Shown: piece by piece, positions 1 to 8,701 of the stretch
Numbering within the stretch: position 1 is the stretch's first letter
Layout of the letters: each line of letters starts with the position of its first letter
Source: Lentisphaerae bacterium GWF2_49_21
Lineage (GTDB): Bacteria; Verrucomicrobiota; Lentisphaeria; Victivallales; GWF2-50-93
Reading direction: 5' to 3'
Assembly: GCA_001804805.1 (NCBI GenBank)
Contig: MHBH01000032.1
Coordinates: 114,299 to 178,298 of the forward strand
DNA length: 64,000 nucleotides
The notes under the pieces: model-generated
Database searches by the model: none
Seen by the model: only the letters and a program-made list of their open reading frames with translations
Told to the model about the DNA's origin: nothing
Position numbers and translations under genes: made by a program

Positions 1-840
1 CGGATTGGATTCGGAAACCGTAAATTCGGTCATCTCCGAGATTTGGCGCAAGCCTTTTGCTGTGAAAATGCCTATTATGATGATCACTATCAGGATCACT
101 GTCAGGCATCCGCATCCGAGCGAGCCGAGGAAGAGGACGATCTTCCCGCCTTTGCCTGATTTCTTCCATCGCACGGCAAGCAATATGAGGAGAAGGACGG
201 TGATGAATCCTGTGAATATGGCGCTTCCAATAAGAATGGTTTTCAAGGTGGAGCCGCTCAAGAAGGACTTCTTCTCAGGAACTTGGACTTCTTCAGGTTC
301 TTCAGTCTGAACTACTGGCTTTGGCTTGAAGTCTTCTTCCGGAAGAACGGGCACTTTTATGACATTTTCCTTGACGTTTTCCTTCTTGACTTCAGGAGGA
401 AGGACTGCGTCAGGCTTTGCAGCTTCAGGCGTCTTGTCATAATATATTACCTTGCCGGTGTCGACTGGTGGTGGTTTTGGTGCTTCCTGCTTTGCAGTAG
501 GAATCCTTTTCAGCTTGAAAGGACCTTTGTATTCGGTCTTGTCGGCAGACGTGATTACGATTTTGCCGTTCCGCGGTTCATAGCCCTGGGCATTGATTGC
601 AATGGTGTAACTGCCATCGGCGAGCTTGTTGAATACGATGATGCCATTGTCGTCGGTGTTCTCGAAGGCTTCACTTTTATCCGGACCTTTCAGTGTGACT
701 GCTGTACCGGGCAGGGGCTTGCCGGATTCATCGGCCACTGTAACCGTAAGATTGGCCGTCTGGGAGAATAGATTTGAGCAAATGGTGAATCCCAGCATGA
801 AGATAAGCAGCAGGGCGAAATTCCTGAATGTGTCTTTCAT
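1..840 (-). CDS. exported membrane protein with carboxypeptidase regulatory-like domain (3' end off window)
   Basis: This gene enters the window from its left edge, so its C-terminus is missing; 280 codons are open. It begins with a signal peptide (MKDTFRNFALLLIFML..., ending near NLFSQ). Next is a beta-sandwich domain of the carboxypeptidase regulatory-like kind (residues about 28-105, with LTVTVADESGKPLPG and a DDNG turn), usually an extracellular binding or structural module. A Pro/Lys/Glu-rich linker and two hydrophobic segments (about 200-222 and 233-260) follow. I chose ATG 838-840 because AAAGG lies 9 bases upstream; an in-frame ATG at 847-849 would sit right against that site. Function is unknown. 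Confidence 0.75.
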   Translation of the reverse strand, partial: MKDTFRNFALLLIFMLGFTICSNLFSQTANLTVTVADESGKPLPGTAVTLKGPDKSEAFENTDDNGIIVFNKLADGSYTIAINAQGYEPRNGKIVITSADKTEYKGPFKLKRIPTAKQEAPKPPPVDTGKVIYYDKTPEAAKPDAVLPPEVKKENVKENVIKVPVLPEEDFKPKPVVQTEEPEEVQVPEKKSFLSGSTLKTILIGSAIFTGFITVLLLILLAVRWKKSGKGGKIVLFLGSLGCGCLTVILIVIIIIGIFTAKGLRQISEMTEFTVSESNP

Positions 841-1152
841 TTGTTGCATCCTTTTTAATATATAGGTGTCGGGTGTCTATAGGTGTCAGGTGTCGGGCCA
901 AAGAGTAATAACAAATTAAAGAATTTGTATTTGCTTCTTATGCCTGAACACTGATACCTAAACATTGACAATTGACTCAAATTAACTGCGTCCGTTCATA
1001 ATTTATGTTCAAAATCCGCCAAATCCAAATCAAAAAGCCCGGCTGCGGCTCCAATCTTGATGAAATCCCGTTGCTGGCACAGTTGAAAGATCCAGTTTTT
1101 GCAGTAAACTCTTCATTTTATATGGGTTTTGAAATTACCTCGGAGGGAATTG
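841..1152. other. divergent intergenic region with degenerate heptamer repeats
   Basis: This gap separates the leftmost minus-strand gene from the rhomboid gene. Bases about 866-898 are a degenerate seven-base array (units such as AGGTGTC). Bases about 943-975 hold a looser, inverted version (units near ACACTGA and ATTGACA). Similar inverted array pairs occur near 14.3, 25.5, 33.3 and 43.2 kb. I see no convincing gene in the rest. The open frame at 1005-1310 overlaps the rhomboid start and has no good ribosome site. Confidence 0.5.
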
Positions 1153-2010
1153 ATGGCGGACAGGGACTACAACATGGGAAATCCATTGCGGGACCGGCAT
1201 TCGTCGGTAAGCGTTGTCATGCTTCTTGTGATCGCGAATGTCGTGACATATCTGTACCAGGTCACTACTGTACAGACGCTCTATGGCGTACAGGTCTCAG
1301 AGGTCACTAATTCCCTGTCCCTCGTGGCGACGGATGTAAGGAAGGGCGAGATATACCGTCTTTTCACATATATGTTCCTCCACGGAGGATTCTTCCATAT
1401 ATTCTTCAACATGTGGGGCCTTTATTTGTTTGGTTCACTGGTTGAACAGAGGATAGGGGCCGCCCGTTTCTTCAATCTTTATTTCATAAGCGGGCTCTGC
1501 GGCGCAGGGCTCTGGATGCTCTTCAACTGGAACAACGATATCCCATGCGTAGGCGCGAGCGGAGCCATCCTCGGCATAACGTTGGCGGCCGCGATGTTCT
1601 ATCCCGACATGATGATCATGCTCCTCATCCCTCCGATCCCGATGAAAATGAAGACGTTTGCAGTCGTGTTTTCTGTGGTATCGATACTTCTGCTGATCAC
1701 AGGCGACAACAGCGGAATTGCACATCTCGTGCACCTCGGAGGATTCATAGGAGGATATCTCTACATAAAGCTCATTTACAAAAACGAGGTATGGGATATA
1801 TTCTCCATCTTTAAATTCAAAAAGAAAAGAAGCCTTTATTCGATGGACAAGCCGCCTGCGGGCTGGAGCGTGTCGGACAGGGTTTCCCAGGCGGAGCTCG
1901 ACAGGATACTCGACAAGATATCATCGGGCGGTATCAACAGCCTCTCCGAGCAGGAGATGGAAAAACTTAGAAAAGCGCGCGAGCAGATGCACGCGGAAAG
2001 AAAAGGATAG
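1153..2010 (+). CDS. rhomboid-family intramembrane serine protease
   Basis: This is a polytopic inner-membrane protein of 285 residues that should cleave transmembrane substrates. Family hallmarks are visible: HGGFFHIFFNMWGLYLFG in the loop and second helix region, the nucleophile motif GASGA (Ser136) and the partner histidine in HLVHLGG (His194). The soluble tail after residue 215 contains LDRILDKISSGG, a helical segment often seen at the C-terminus of rhomboids of this subgroup. I start at ATG 1153 because CGGAGGG lies 5 bases upstream; the TTG at 1129 would precede that site. The stop lies two bases before glgA, so the two are probably co-transcribed. Confidence 0.9.
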   Translation: MADRDYNMGNPLRDRHSSVSVVMLLVIANVVTYLYQVTTVQTLYGVQVSEVTNSLSLVATDVRKGEIYRLFTYMFLHGGFFHIFFNMWGLYLFGSLVEQRIGAARFFNLYFISGLCGAGLWMLFNWNNDIPCVGASGAILGITLAAAMFYPDMMIMLLIPPIPMKMKTFAVVFSVVSILLLITGDNSGIAHLVHLGGFIGGYLYIKLIYKNEVWDIFSIFKFKKKRSLYSMDKPPAGWSVSDRVSQAELDRILDKISSGGINSLSEQEMEKLRKAREQMHAERKG

Positions 2011-2012
2011 CA

Positions 2013-3581
2013 ATGCAAGTTAAAAGGAAGAAAGTTAAGAATAAGGCAAATGCCAGGATAGATCATGGTGAAATAATTCATAAGCACGCGCCTTTGAAAA
2101 AAGGCTGCAGGGAGATCGTCTGGCTGACAAGCGAGGCGTCACCCTATGCCAAGACCGGTGGTCTTGCGGATGTTTCCGCGGCGCTTCCTCTGGCCTTGTC
2201 CGAAAGGGGACACAGGGTTTCAGTGATAATGCCCTATTATCCGCAGGTCATGGGGGAACACAACAAGAAAGTCAAGGTATGCTACCAGCTTCTCGGAGTA
2301 CCTTTCAACGACAGGACCGAGTGGGCGCAGATACTTGAACACCAGGTAAATCCGAACCTGACATATTATTTCATAGAATTCCACAGCTTCTTCAACCGTC
2401 CATCGCTCTACGACTGGCTCGGAATGGAATACGGGGACAATTCTGAAAGATTCATATTCTTCTGCAGGGCGGCGATGCAGGCGATCCTTGCCCTGAAGAT
2501 CAAGCCCGATATCCTCCACGCGAACGACTGGCATACCGCCCTTTGCTGCGTGTATCTTAAGAGTCCGCTTTACAGGAATCTGCCGGCCTTCCATAAGACG
2601 GCGTCTGTTCTGACGATCCATAATCTTGCATACCAGGGAGTCTTCCACAAGTCACATCTGTATTTCACAGGTCTCGGATGGGAGTATTTCACAGTCCAGT
2701 GCCTGGAATTCTACGACCAGATAAATCTTCTGAAGGGCGGGATAATGACGGCTGATTTTCTGACGACTGTCAGCCCCACCCATGCCAATGAAATAATTTC
2801 TCCTGCATTGGGATTCAATCTCGATGCTCCGCTGAGGGAGCGCAACAAGGCGGGAAGGTTGCGGGGAATACTCAACGGTATCGATGTCAGGAAATGGGAT
2901 CCGCAGCATGACCGGCTGATACCTGCGCACTTCTCACCCGATGATCTGCAGGGCAAGGCTGTCTGCAAGGCGGAACTCCAGAAGAGCTTCTCTCTTCCGC
3001 ATCGTCCGCATGCCCCGGTGTTCGGGATTGTCACGCGGCTGGCATATCAGAAGGGGATCGATGTCTTTTCAGCCGCAATAGATGACATGCTGGTGTATGA
3101 TGATGCACAGTTCGTGATTCTTGCTTCCGGCGATGTGGGCCTCCAGAACTGGCTGTCGCATATTGCGGCGAAGCATCCGACCAAGATGGCCGTGCATATC
3201 GGTTACAGCGACAAGCTTGCGCACCTGATCGAGTCCGGCGGCGACTTCTTCGTGATGCCATCAAGATATGAACCCTGCGGACTCAACCAGATGTACAGCA
3301 TGCGCTACGGGACTCCTCCTGTCGTTCGTTCGACCGGCGGACTTGAGGATACGGTAATAAACTACAATCCTAAGGATTATTCAGCATCCACCGGATTCAA
3401 GTTCTGGGATCTCAATCCGAAATCGCTGCTGAATACCCTGCGATGGACCGCGTCGGTCTACAGGCATGAGCCCGAAGGTTACCGCCAGACCCAGATCAAC
3501 GGCATGAAACAGGATTTCTCATGGAACCATACCGCAGGACTCTATGAGGAACTTTACAACGATGCTATTGAGTCAATTTGA
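2013..3581 (+). CDS. glgA: glycogen synthase, ADP-glucose type (GT5)
   Basis: The product (522 residues) transfers glucose from ADP-glucose to the end of a growing alpha-1,4-glucan. The N-terminal Rossmann domain carries KTGGLADVSAALP (Lys47), HANDWHTA and TIHNLAYQG. The C-terminal domain carries VTRLAYQKG, MPSRYEPCGLNQM and STGGLEDTV, together the GT5 signature. An unusual basic stretch of about 33 residues precedes the first strand (REIVWLTSEASPYAK). An AAAGGA site spans the preceding stop. The gene follows the rhomboid gene by two bases and overlaps queA by 20 bases. No other glycogen genes are in view. Confidence 0.95.
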   Translation: MQVKRKKVKNKANARIDHGEIIHKHAPLKKGCREIVWLTSEASPYAKTGGLADVSAALPLALSERGHRVSVIMPYYPQVMGEHNKKVKVCYQLLGVPFNDRTEWAQILEHQVNPNLTYYFIEFHSFFNRPSLYDWLGMEYGDNSERFIFFCRAAMQAILALKIKPDILHANDWHTALCCVYLKSPLYRNLPAFHKTASVLTIHNLAYQGVFHKSHLYFTGLGWEYFTVQCLEFYDQINLLKGGIMTADFLTTVSPTHANEIISPALGFNLDAPLRERNKAGRLRGILNGIDVRKWDPQHDRLIPAHFSPDDLQGKAVCKAELQKSFSLPHRPHAPVFGIVTRLAYQKGIDVFSAAIDDMLVYDDAQFVILASGDVGLQNWLSHIAAKHPTKMAVHIGYSDKLAHLIESGGDFFVMPSRYEPCGLNQMYSMRYGTPPVVRSTGGLEDTVINYNPKDYSASTGFKFWDLNPKSLLNTLRWTASVYRHEPEGYRQTQINGMKQDFSWNHTAGLYEELYNDAIESI

Positions 3582-4599
3582 ATTCAAGCTTCCTGAAGAG
3601 CTGATCGCCCAGTTCCCTCCTGAAGAACGGGGGATGTCGAGAATGCTTGTAATGGACAAGCTTTCCGGGCACTGCGAAATCCGCAGTTTCAGCGATCTCC
3701 CCGACTATCTCACGGAAGGTGACTGTGTCGTCATCAACAACACCAAGGTCATAAACGCCCGGATTTTCGGGCGCAAGAACGGCGACGGCGCCAAGGTCGA
3801 AATCCTTTTCCTGAAGAAAATAACCGACATGAAGTGGACATCATTCTTCAGGCCAGGCAAGCGGATGAGGAAAGGGACGAGGATCAAAGTCCAGACGCCT
3901 TCAGGGGAAGACTGCTGGCTTGTAATCGCTGAGAGGACTGACGATGGGATTTTCATTGTCGAGTCGGAGGATATCCCCATAGGACGGATCCAGGAACTTG
4001 CAGGACATGTTCCACTCCCGCCTTACATAAGGAGAGGAGACGAGGTCTCGGACAAGGGCAGGTATCAGACTGTCTATGCGAAGGAGGAGGGGGCTGTTGC
4101 AGCGCCGACGGCCGGACTCCATTTCACGGATGATATTTTTGCGGAATTCGCACGGAAGGGTGTGTCGGTTGCCGAACTTACCCTTCATGTCGGCCCCGGT
4201 ACTTTTCTTCCTGTGAGCTGCGAGAACATTGAAGACCACAAGATGCATGCCGAATATTTTTTTCTGCCGTCTCTGGCAGAAAGAAATATAAATGAAGCCA
4301 AGGGAAAAGGCAGGAAAATATTGGCTGTAGGGACGACAACGGTGCGAGTGCTTGAATCCTGTGCGAACGAGGACGGTACTGTGGAGGCGGGATCAGGAGA
4401 GACATCGATATTCATTTATCCTCCGTATAAACCGAAGGTTGCCGACATGCTTCTGACGAATTTTCATCTTCCCGGGAGCACTCTGCTGATGCTGGTTTCG
4501 GCTTTTTCAAGCCTTGAGAATGTGATGAAGGCATATGGGGCGGCAGTTGAAAACAAGCTGAAGTTCTACAGCTACGGCGACTGCATGCTGTTCAAATAA
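3562..4599 (+). CDS. queA: S-adenosylmethionine:tRNA ribosyltransferase-isomerase
   Basis: QueA moves the ribosyl part of SAM onto 7-aminomethyl-7-deazaguanine in tRNA, giving epoxyqueuosine at the wobble position of GUN anticodons. Family motifs are present: LPEELIAQFPPEERG at the N-terminus, AAPTAGLHFT, HVGPGTFLPV, VGTTTVRVLES and NFHLPGSTLLMLVSAF. ATG 3562 gives the standard MLLSQFEFKLPEEL start, with GAGGAAC upstream, and overlaps glgA by 20 bases. A longer frame from 3544 lacks support. It is the last gene before a hairpin shared with the convergent GH5 gene. Confidence 0.95.
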   Translation: MLLSQFEFKLPEELIAQFPPEERGMSRMLVMDKLSGHCEIRSFSDLPDYLTEGDCVVINNTKVINARIFGRKNGDGAKVEILFLKKITDMKWTSFFRPGKRMRKGTRIKVQTPSGEDCWLVIAERTDDGIFIVESEDIPIGRIQELAGHVPLPPYIRRGDEVSDKGRYQTVYAKEEGAVAAPTAGLHFTDDIFAEFARKGVSVAELTLHVGPGTFLPVSCENIEDHKMHAEYFFLPSLAERNINEAKGKGRKILAVGTTTVRVLESCANEDGTVEAGSGETSIFIYPPYKPKVADMLLTNFHLPGSTLLMLVSAFSSLENVMKAYGAAVENKLKFYSYGDCMLFK

Positions 4600-4623
4600 A
4601 AAATCCGGAATCCCTGATTTTTT
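4598..4623. terminator. possible bidirectional terminator between queA and GH5 gene
   Basis: AAAAAATC is followed, after a 10-base loop, by GATTTTTT. It sits between convergent stops (4599 and 4626), giving an A-run before and a T-run after in both directions. The stem is AT-rich and lacks a GC core, so the call is weak. Confidence 0.4.
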
Positions 4624-4625
4624 AT

Positions 4626-5810
4626 TTACTTCTTCCCCTGGAGCCAGTTCCTGAAGAACTCTCCGGAATCGGTCGGGGTGAAATCCTTGTCCTTAAGGAG
4701 GCATGGACGCCATGAGTAGGACATGCACCAGGCGGCCCAGCTTATATTTCCGGCATCAAAGGTCTTCTTGAGTTCCTTCTGGTAGTTCTCAACGATCTCC
4801 TTGAGGTAGGCGGCAGCTCTGTCGTTTGCAATAAGAGTGTCAAAGAGCTTCTTGTTGAGATCGCTGTAGTAGAGCTTGTTTCCACGGAGCCTCCTGACTT
4901 CGTCCATCTGGGGCTTTATTTCAGGATATATTTCGATGAGCTTCCTCTGGACATCGGTCATGTTGGCGAAAAGTTCAAAGTCATATCCCACTTCTGTGAC
5001 GAAGACGAAATATTTCTTCGCCACGGATGAGACTATCTTGAGGTTCTTGATTGTAGTGAGCTGGGAGTCGAAAGGATAGGGATGTACTGAATATCCCACG
5101 TTCTTCCTGTTGATCGGATAACCGGCGACAAATGAGATGTCATGGGCCCATGAAAGGCCGGAGATGAGGCAGATTGCGTCAGGATCGATTCTCTGTACTG
5201 ATTCAGTAAGCTGCGCCATTACATCGGTCCATTCAACCCAGTCCTTTTCAGTGATCTTCATGAATTCCTTAGTGACCGGCTCGCTGAAGAGCTCATACAT
5301 CACGACCGTCCTGTTGCCCTTGAAATGCTTGGACACCTCGTTCCAGAAGCCATATAGTTCCTCGGTGGTGGTGCGTGCCGATTTATCGGAAGGATTGTCG
5401 GTGCTGGGCCAGCCTGCAGCCTGATAGGTTATCATGACATACATGTTGTTTTTCGCTGCAAGTTCTACTGCTATGTCAAGAGCCTTCAATGTGTTGTTCT
5501 TGCCCTGGAGTTTCCAGGTGAAAGGGAGGACGGGGAGTCTTACGATATTGGCGCCCCAGGATTTTATGTTGGTGAAAAGTTTCTCGTCAAGAGGGACGCA
5601 TTCGTTCTGGAAGCTTGCGTTGCCGGTATGCATCGCAACGGGATCCCTGATTGAAATACCCTTGAAGATAAAAGGTTTCTTGGCATCGTCGACAACAGCA
5701 TTGTTCTCGATATGGAACTTTTTCGGATATACCGGCTGTTCCTGTGAAAAAACCTTCAGGCTGGAAACTGAAACTGTAAGCAAGAGTATAAGAAAAAGCG
5801 ACTTTTTCAT
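4626..5810 (-). CDS. exported glycoside hydrolase family 5-like protein
   Basis: This 394-residue protein has a signal peptide (MKKSLFLILLLTVSVSS...) and a (beta/alpha)8 glycosidase domain of the cellulase/GH5 kind, likely cleaving beta-linked glycans outside the cytoplasm. Visible landmarks are GANIVRLPVLPFTW (about 87-99), YELFSEP with the probable acid/base Glu177, SVHPYPF (about 241-247) and VTEVGYD with the probable nucleophile Glu273. The motif before the acid/base is normally NEP; here it is SEP, so the conserved Asn is Ser. Start ATG 5808-5810 has GGAGG 5 bases upstream. The neighbouring esterase suggests a polysaccharide-use role, but the two are not tightly linked. Confidence 0.85.
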   Translation of the reverse strand: MKKSLFLILLLTVSVSSLKVFSQEQPVYPKKFHIENNAVVDDAKKPFIFKGISIRDPVAMHTGNASFQNECVPLDEKLFTNIKSWGANIVRLPVLPFTWKLQGKNNTLKALDIAVELAAKNNMYVMITYQAAGWPSTDNPSDKSARTTTEELYGFWNEVSKHFKGNRTVVMYELFSEPVTKEFMKITEKDWVEWTDVMAQLTESVQRIDPDAICLISGLSWAHDISFVAGYPINRKNVGYSVHPYPFDSQLTTIKNLKIVSSVAKKYFVFVTEVGYDFELFANMTDVQRKLIEIYPEIKPQMDEVRRLRGNKLYYSDLNKKLFDTLIANDRAAAYLKEIVENYQKELKKTFDAGNISWAAWCMSYSWRPCLLKDKDFTPTDSGEFFRNWLQGKK

Positions 5811-5874
5811 TTTTCCTCCGTTATGATTAATCGTTTACTATATTCCATATATGCATCACTTTCTTCCCCGAAAA

Positions 5875-6675
5875 TCATAAAAATGCATTTTTTTTCAACC
5901 ACCTGACACACAGGTCCGGCCACGAGGAAACTGATAAGTCGTTAAGGGCAAGGCCCATCCCATGCGGTCCTTCGGGGTACACATGAAGTTCAAAGGGCAC
6001 TTTCTCCCTGCTCATGGCTTCGGCGAAAAAAAGGCTGTTCTCGACAGGCACAAGTGCATCGGTAGCCGTATGCCAGAGGAATACAGGAGGCATTTTTCCA
6101 TGGACATTGACTTCAAGGGACATCTTTTCCAGGTCTTCTGCGGATGGATTTTCTCCGAGAAGGTTTTTAAACGAGGCCGGATGCCCGAAGTTGCGGGTTG
6201 TCAAAACAGCATAGCACAATATTCCGGCATCAGGCCTGGATGAAATCCCGTCCTTGGCCGGCAGGATCGATTCGGCCCATTGATAGTGGACGCACAGGGT
6301 TCCGGCAAGGTGACCGCCTGCGGAGAAACCCAGTACTGCAATCTTGTCCGGTCTGATATTCCATTTTTCCGCGTTTCTCCTTACAATCCTCACAGCTTCG
6401 GCGGCGTCGAGCATCGGAGCGGGATGGTGGTTGGGCGCAACCCTGTAGTCAAGCATGAAGGAGTGGAGCCCGGCCTGGTTGAATCTCTGGCAGATATCAC
6501 GGCCTTCATATGTGACCATCTTTTTCTGGTAACCACCGCCGGGCATGACTATTACAGCCCCGACCGGCTTGTCGGTTTCAACAGTAAATCTTTCAATAAA
6601 CGGCTGATAACCATCACCATTATCGGAAAATGGCGCGCCATCAGGCCACAACATTATTTTTTCCGGTGTATTCAT
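5875..6675 (-). CDS. alpha/beta hydrolase, carbohydrate esterase-like
   Basis: This 266-residue protein resembles the small esterases often annotated as acetyl esterase or xylanase-like. The oxyanion region is VIVMPGGGYQ (about 41-50), the nucleophile elbow is GFSAGGH (Ser118), and the likely acid and base are Asp206 (HTATDALVP) and His238 (EGPHGMG). No signal peptide is seen, so it probably acts in the cytoplasm on short acylated substrates, perhaps acetylated sugars from the adjacent GH5. The ribosome site is weak. Substrate is inferred from context only. Confidence 0.85.
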   Translation of the reverse strand: MNTPEKIMLWPDGAPFSDNGDGYQPFIERFTVETDKPVGAVIVMPGGGYQKKMVTYEGRDICQRFNQAGLHSFMLDYRVAPNHHPAPMLDAAEAVRIVRRNAEKWNIRPDKIAVLGFSAGGHLAGTLCVHYQWAESILPAKDGISSRPDAGILCYAVLTTRNFGHPASFKNLLGENPSAEDLEKMSLEVNVHGKMPPVFLWHTATDALVPVENSLFFAEAMSREKVPFELHVYPEGPHGMGLALNDLSVSSWPDLCVRWLKKNAFL

Positions 6676-6772
6676 ATAATCTCAATATTTAACAGTTGTC
6701 TGATTCAATAACGAATGGCGGATGCCAGATATTGTGTATCGAATTCTGAATAACGGATATCGAAGTAAATAC

Positions 6773-6814
6773 TGATTCCAAGTTTCAAGTATCCAGCATC
6801 GAGTATCAAGTATC
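6773..6814 (-). repeat. heptamer array (unit GATACTN) after holB
   Basis: Six seven-base units read on the minus strand begin 11 bases after the holB stop codon. Units vary as GATACTT, GATACTC, GATGCTG, GAAACTT and GGAATCA. The same unit and orientation follow six other genes in this window. Confidence 0.7.
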
Positions 6815-6825
6815 AAATTTCATCC

Positions 6826-7878
6826 TCACTTCCCAAACTCGACGCCCATGCAGAATTCCCTGAACGCGAGATCGGTGTCCACGTTCCAGTTCAGTATCTG
6901 CAGCAGATCCTCTGATTTCCTCATCATCCTGTAGGCCTTTTCCGGATCTATGCTGCTGATTACATTCAAATCTCTGGGGAAGAGTTCTGGATTTGCAATG
7001 GAATCTCTGGGTATCCCGCAGGAAAGCATGTATGCCTGCGCCGACCAGGAATGAATCAGGCTCAGCATCGAGTCCCTCATTTTAAGGTATTCGGCACTGA
7101 TCGCGGCCTCGTGCTGTTTTTCAAGACGTTTCTTGGCGGGAGGTTCCAGATATTTTGAATCCTCGAATATCCTGTCCCATTTCACGTCGGCCTTTTCCTC
7201 CGCGAATTTCTCAAGGTTGTCTGAAATTGAAATCATTGCAAAGGCGCATTCCTCCGCAGTCGAGATTTTATTGGAGGACGACATCAGCTCCCACATGATC
7301 CCTGCAATCCCCCTGATCTTTTCATCCTCATATGACGTCTTGTTCCTCAATAAAAGGATTGACTGGCATCTGGAACGTATTGTCGGAAGAAGGGTAAAGG
7401 GATTTGCCGTGACAAGCAGTACATGCGAGGAAGGCGGAGGCTCCTCGAGAGTCTTTAGGAAGCAGTTCTGCGATTCATCGTTCATGCAGTCGGCATCATA
7501 GATGATTCCGATCTTGATTCCTCCGGCCATGGAACTTTTCATGTGGAACAGGGATCTGAACCAGCGCATGGTGTCAGGTATCGTGTCATCGACCCCAATC
7601 ACTATCTGTCTTGATTTCGATACCGGTGCGAGCGTGAAGAGCTCGGAATATGTCCTGTGTTCAAGCTGTTTGCAGACAACACAATTCCCGCAGGAATCGC
7701 CGTCGGGCAGGGGATTTGTGCACGCAAGCGCCTGCGCCAGCGAGATTGAAAAGTCATCTGCAAGCTTGCCGTCGTCGTTGTGGATAAGGAACGAATGCGA
7801 AAGACGGCCTGCTTTTTTCGCGGACAGCAAGGCCTTCACAAGATATGGGAATTCATTTTGGAAATGACGCAATTGCAT
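6826..7878 (-). CDS. holB: DNA polymerase III delta' subunit-like clamp-loader ATPase
   Basis: This AAA+ protein (350 residues) is the delta'-type subunit of the clamp loader that places the beta clamp on primed DNA. It carries a four-cysteine zinc module (Cys53, Cys63, Cys66, Cys69), then FLKTLEEPPPSSHVLLVTAN and the SRC motif (TIRSRCQ) that supplies the arginine finger. No intact Walker A loop is present (the region reads HNDDGKLADD), so it probably does not bind ATP, which is common for delta'. Its start overlaps the end of tmk by 26 bases; tmk-holB is a familiar bacterial pair. A heptamer array follows the stop. Confidence 0.85.
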   Translation of the reverse strand: MQLRHFQNEFPYLVKALLSAKKAGRLSHSFLIHNDDGKLADDFSISLAQALACTNPLPDGDSCGNCVVCKQLEHRTYSELFTLAPVSKSRQIVIGVDDTIPDTMRWFRSLFHMKSSMAGGIKIGIIYDADCMNDESQNCFLKTLEEPPPSSHVLLVTANPFTLLPTIRSRCQSILLLRNKTSYEDEKIRGIAGIMWELMSSSNKISTAEECAFAMISISDNLEKFAEEKADVKWDRIFEDSKYLEPPAKKRLEKQHEAAISAEYLKMRDSMLSLIHSWSAQAYMLSCGIPRDSIANPELFPRDLNVISSIDPEKAYRMMRKSEDLLQILNWNVDTDLAFREFCMGVEFGK

Positions 7879-8518
7879 TTTCGACTGCCTTGACTATGTC
7901 ATTGTGGACTGCTTCTATCGGTCTGTCTGAACTGATCATTTTAACTCGTTTCGGTTCGGCCCTGGCGATTTTCAGGAAGGCGTTCCTTACCTTTATATGG
8001 AAGGCGACGCGCTCGTTCTCGATCCTGTCGTGTACCTTGTCCAACTTGTTTCTTTCCATGATCCTTGCGCGGCTTTCCTCCGGTGGAAGGTCGAGTATCA
8101 CCGTGAGGTCCGGGGTGCGGCCTATCGATGCGAACTTGTTCAGGACTCCTATGAATTTCAGGTCAAGTCCGCGTGCATGGCCCTGGTACGCCACGGTCGA
8201 ATCGGTGAAACGGTCGCAGATGACGCTTGTCCCCTTTTGCAGTGCCGGGATTATGACTTCGCGGACGTGCTGGGCGCGGCTCGCTGCGAAGAGAAGAAGT
8301 TCCGCTTCGTCGGAAACCGGGTTCTTGCCGGCATGGTGTTTCACTATGGTGCGGATCTCCTCGCCGATCTCGGTGCCGCCGGGTTCCCGGGTGAGGACAT
8401 ATTTGATCTTCTTTTTCTGGAAATATTTCTCTAGCAGTCTTATATGTGTCGATTTTCCGGCGCATTCAGCGCCTTCAAAAGTGATGAAGATTCCGCGTCT
8501 TGTCGATTTGTTTTTCAT
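7853..8518 (-). CDS. tmk: thymidylate kinase
   Basis: The 221-residue enzyme phosphorylates dTMP to dTDP. The P-loop reads GAECAGKST, with Ala-Glu-Cys where many relatives have Gly-x-Asp-Gly. LTREPGGTEIGE, the CDRFTDST nucleotide-binding motif and the LID-region arginines (ESRARIMER) are all present. Length is normal. The upstream bases include AAAGGG, though at wide spacing. It is first in the tmk-holB pair and overlaps holB by 26 bases, suggesting translational coupling. Confidence 0.93.
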   Translation of the reverse strand: MKNKSTRRGIFITFEGAECAGKSTHIRLLEKYFQKKKIKYVLTREPGGTEIGEEIRTIVKHHAGKNPVSDEAELLLFAASRAQHVREVIIPALQKGTSVICDRFTDSTVAYQGHARGLDLKFIGVLNKFASIGRTPDLTVILDLPPEESRARIMERNKLDKVHDRIENERVAFHIKVRNAFLKIARAEPKRVKMISSDRPIEAVHNDIVKAVENAIASFPK

Positions 8519-8701
8519 ATAAGCCGTGCCCTTTATCCAAGGCTTATAAAATATTAGAAAAAGAAATTATAGCAAGAATGTTTTCGCTGAAAGTCTGTTA
8601 AATGCCAAGCGTAGTATATGCAGTCAGGCCAGTATTATTTTTCGAATTCGAACTTGACCACTAAGACAATGATAAGATGTTTTATTGTATGATGAGGCTG
8701 T

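Noticed and set aside
1005-1310. Plus-strand open frame overlapping the rhomboid start
   Set aside because: It lies in a different frame from the rhomboid gene, lacks a ribosome site and shows no domain.
6773-6814. Heptamer and octamer arrays as CRISPR
   Set aside because: Units are 7-8 bases, degenerate and contiguous, with no unique spacers and no cas genes nearby.
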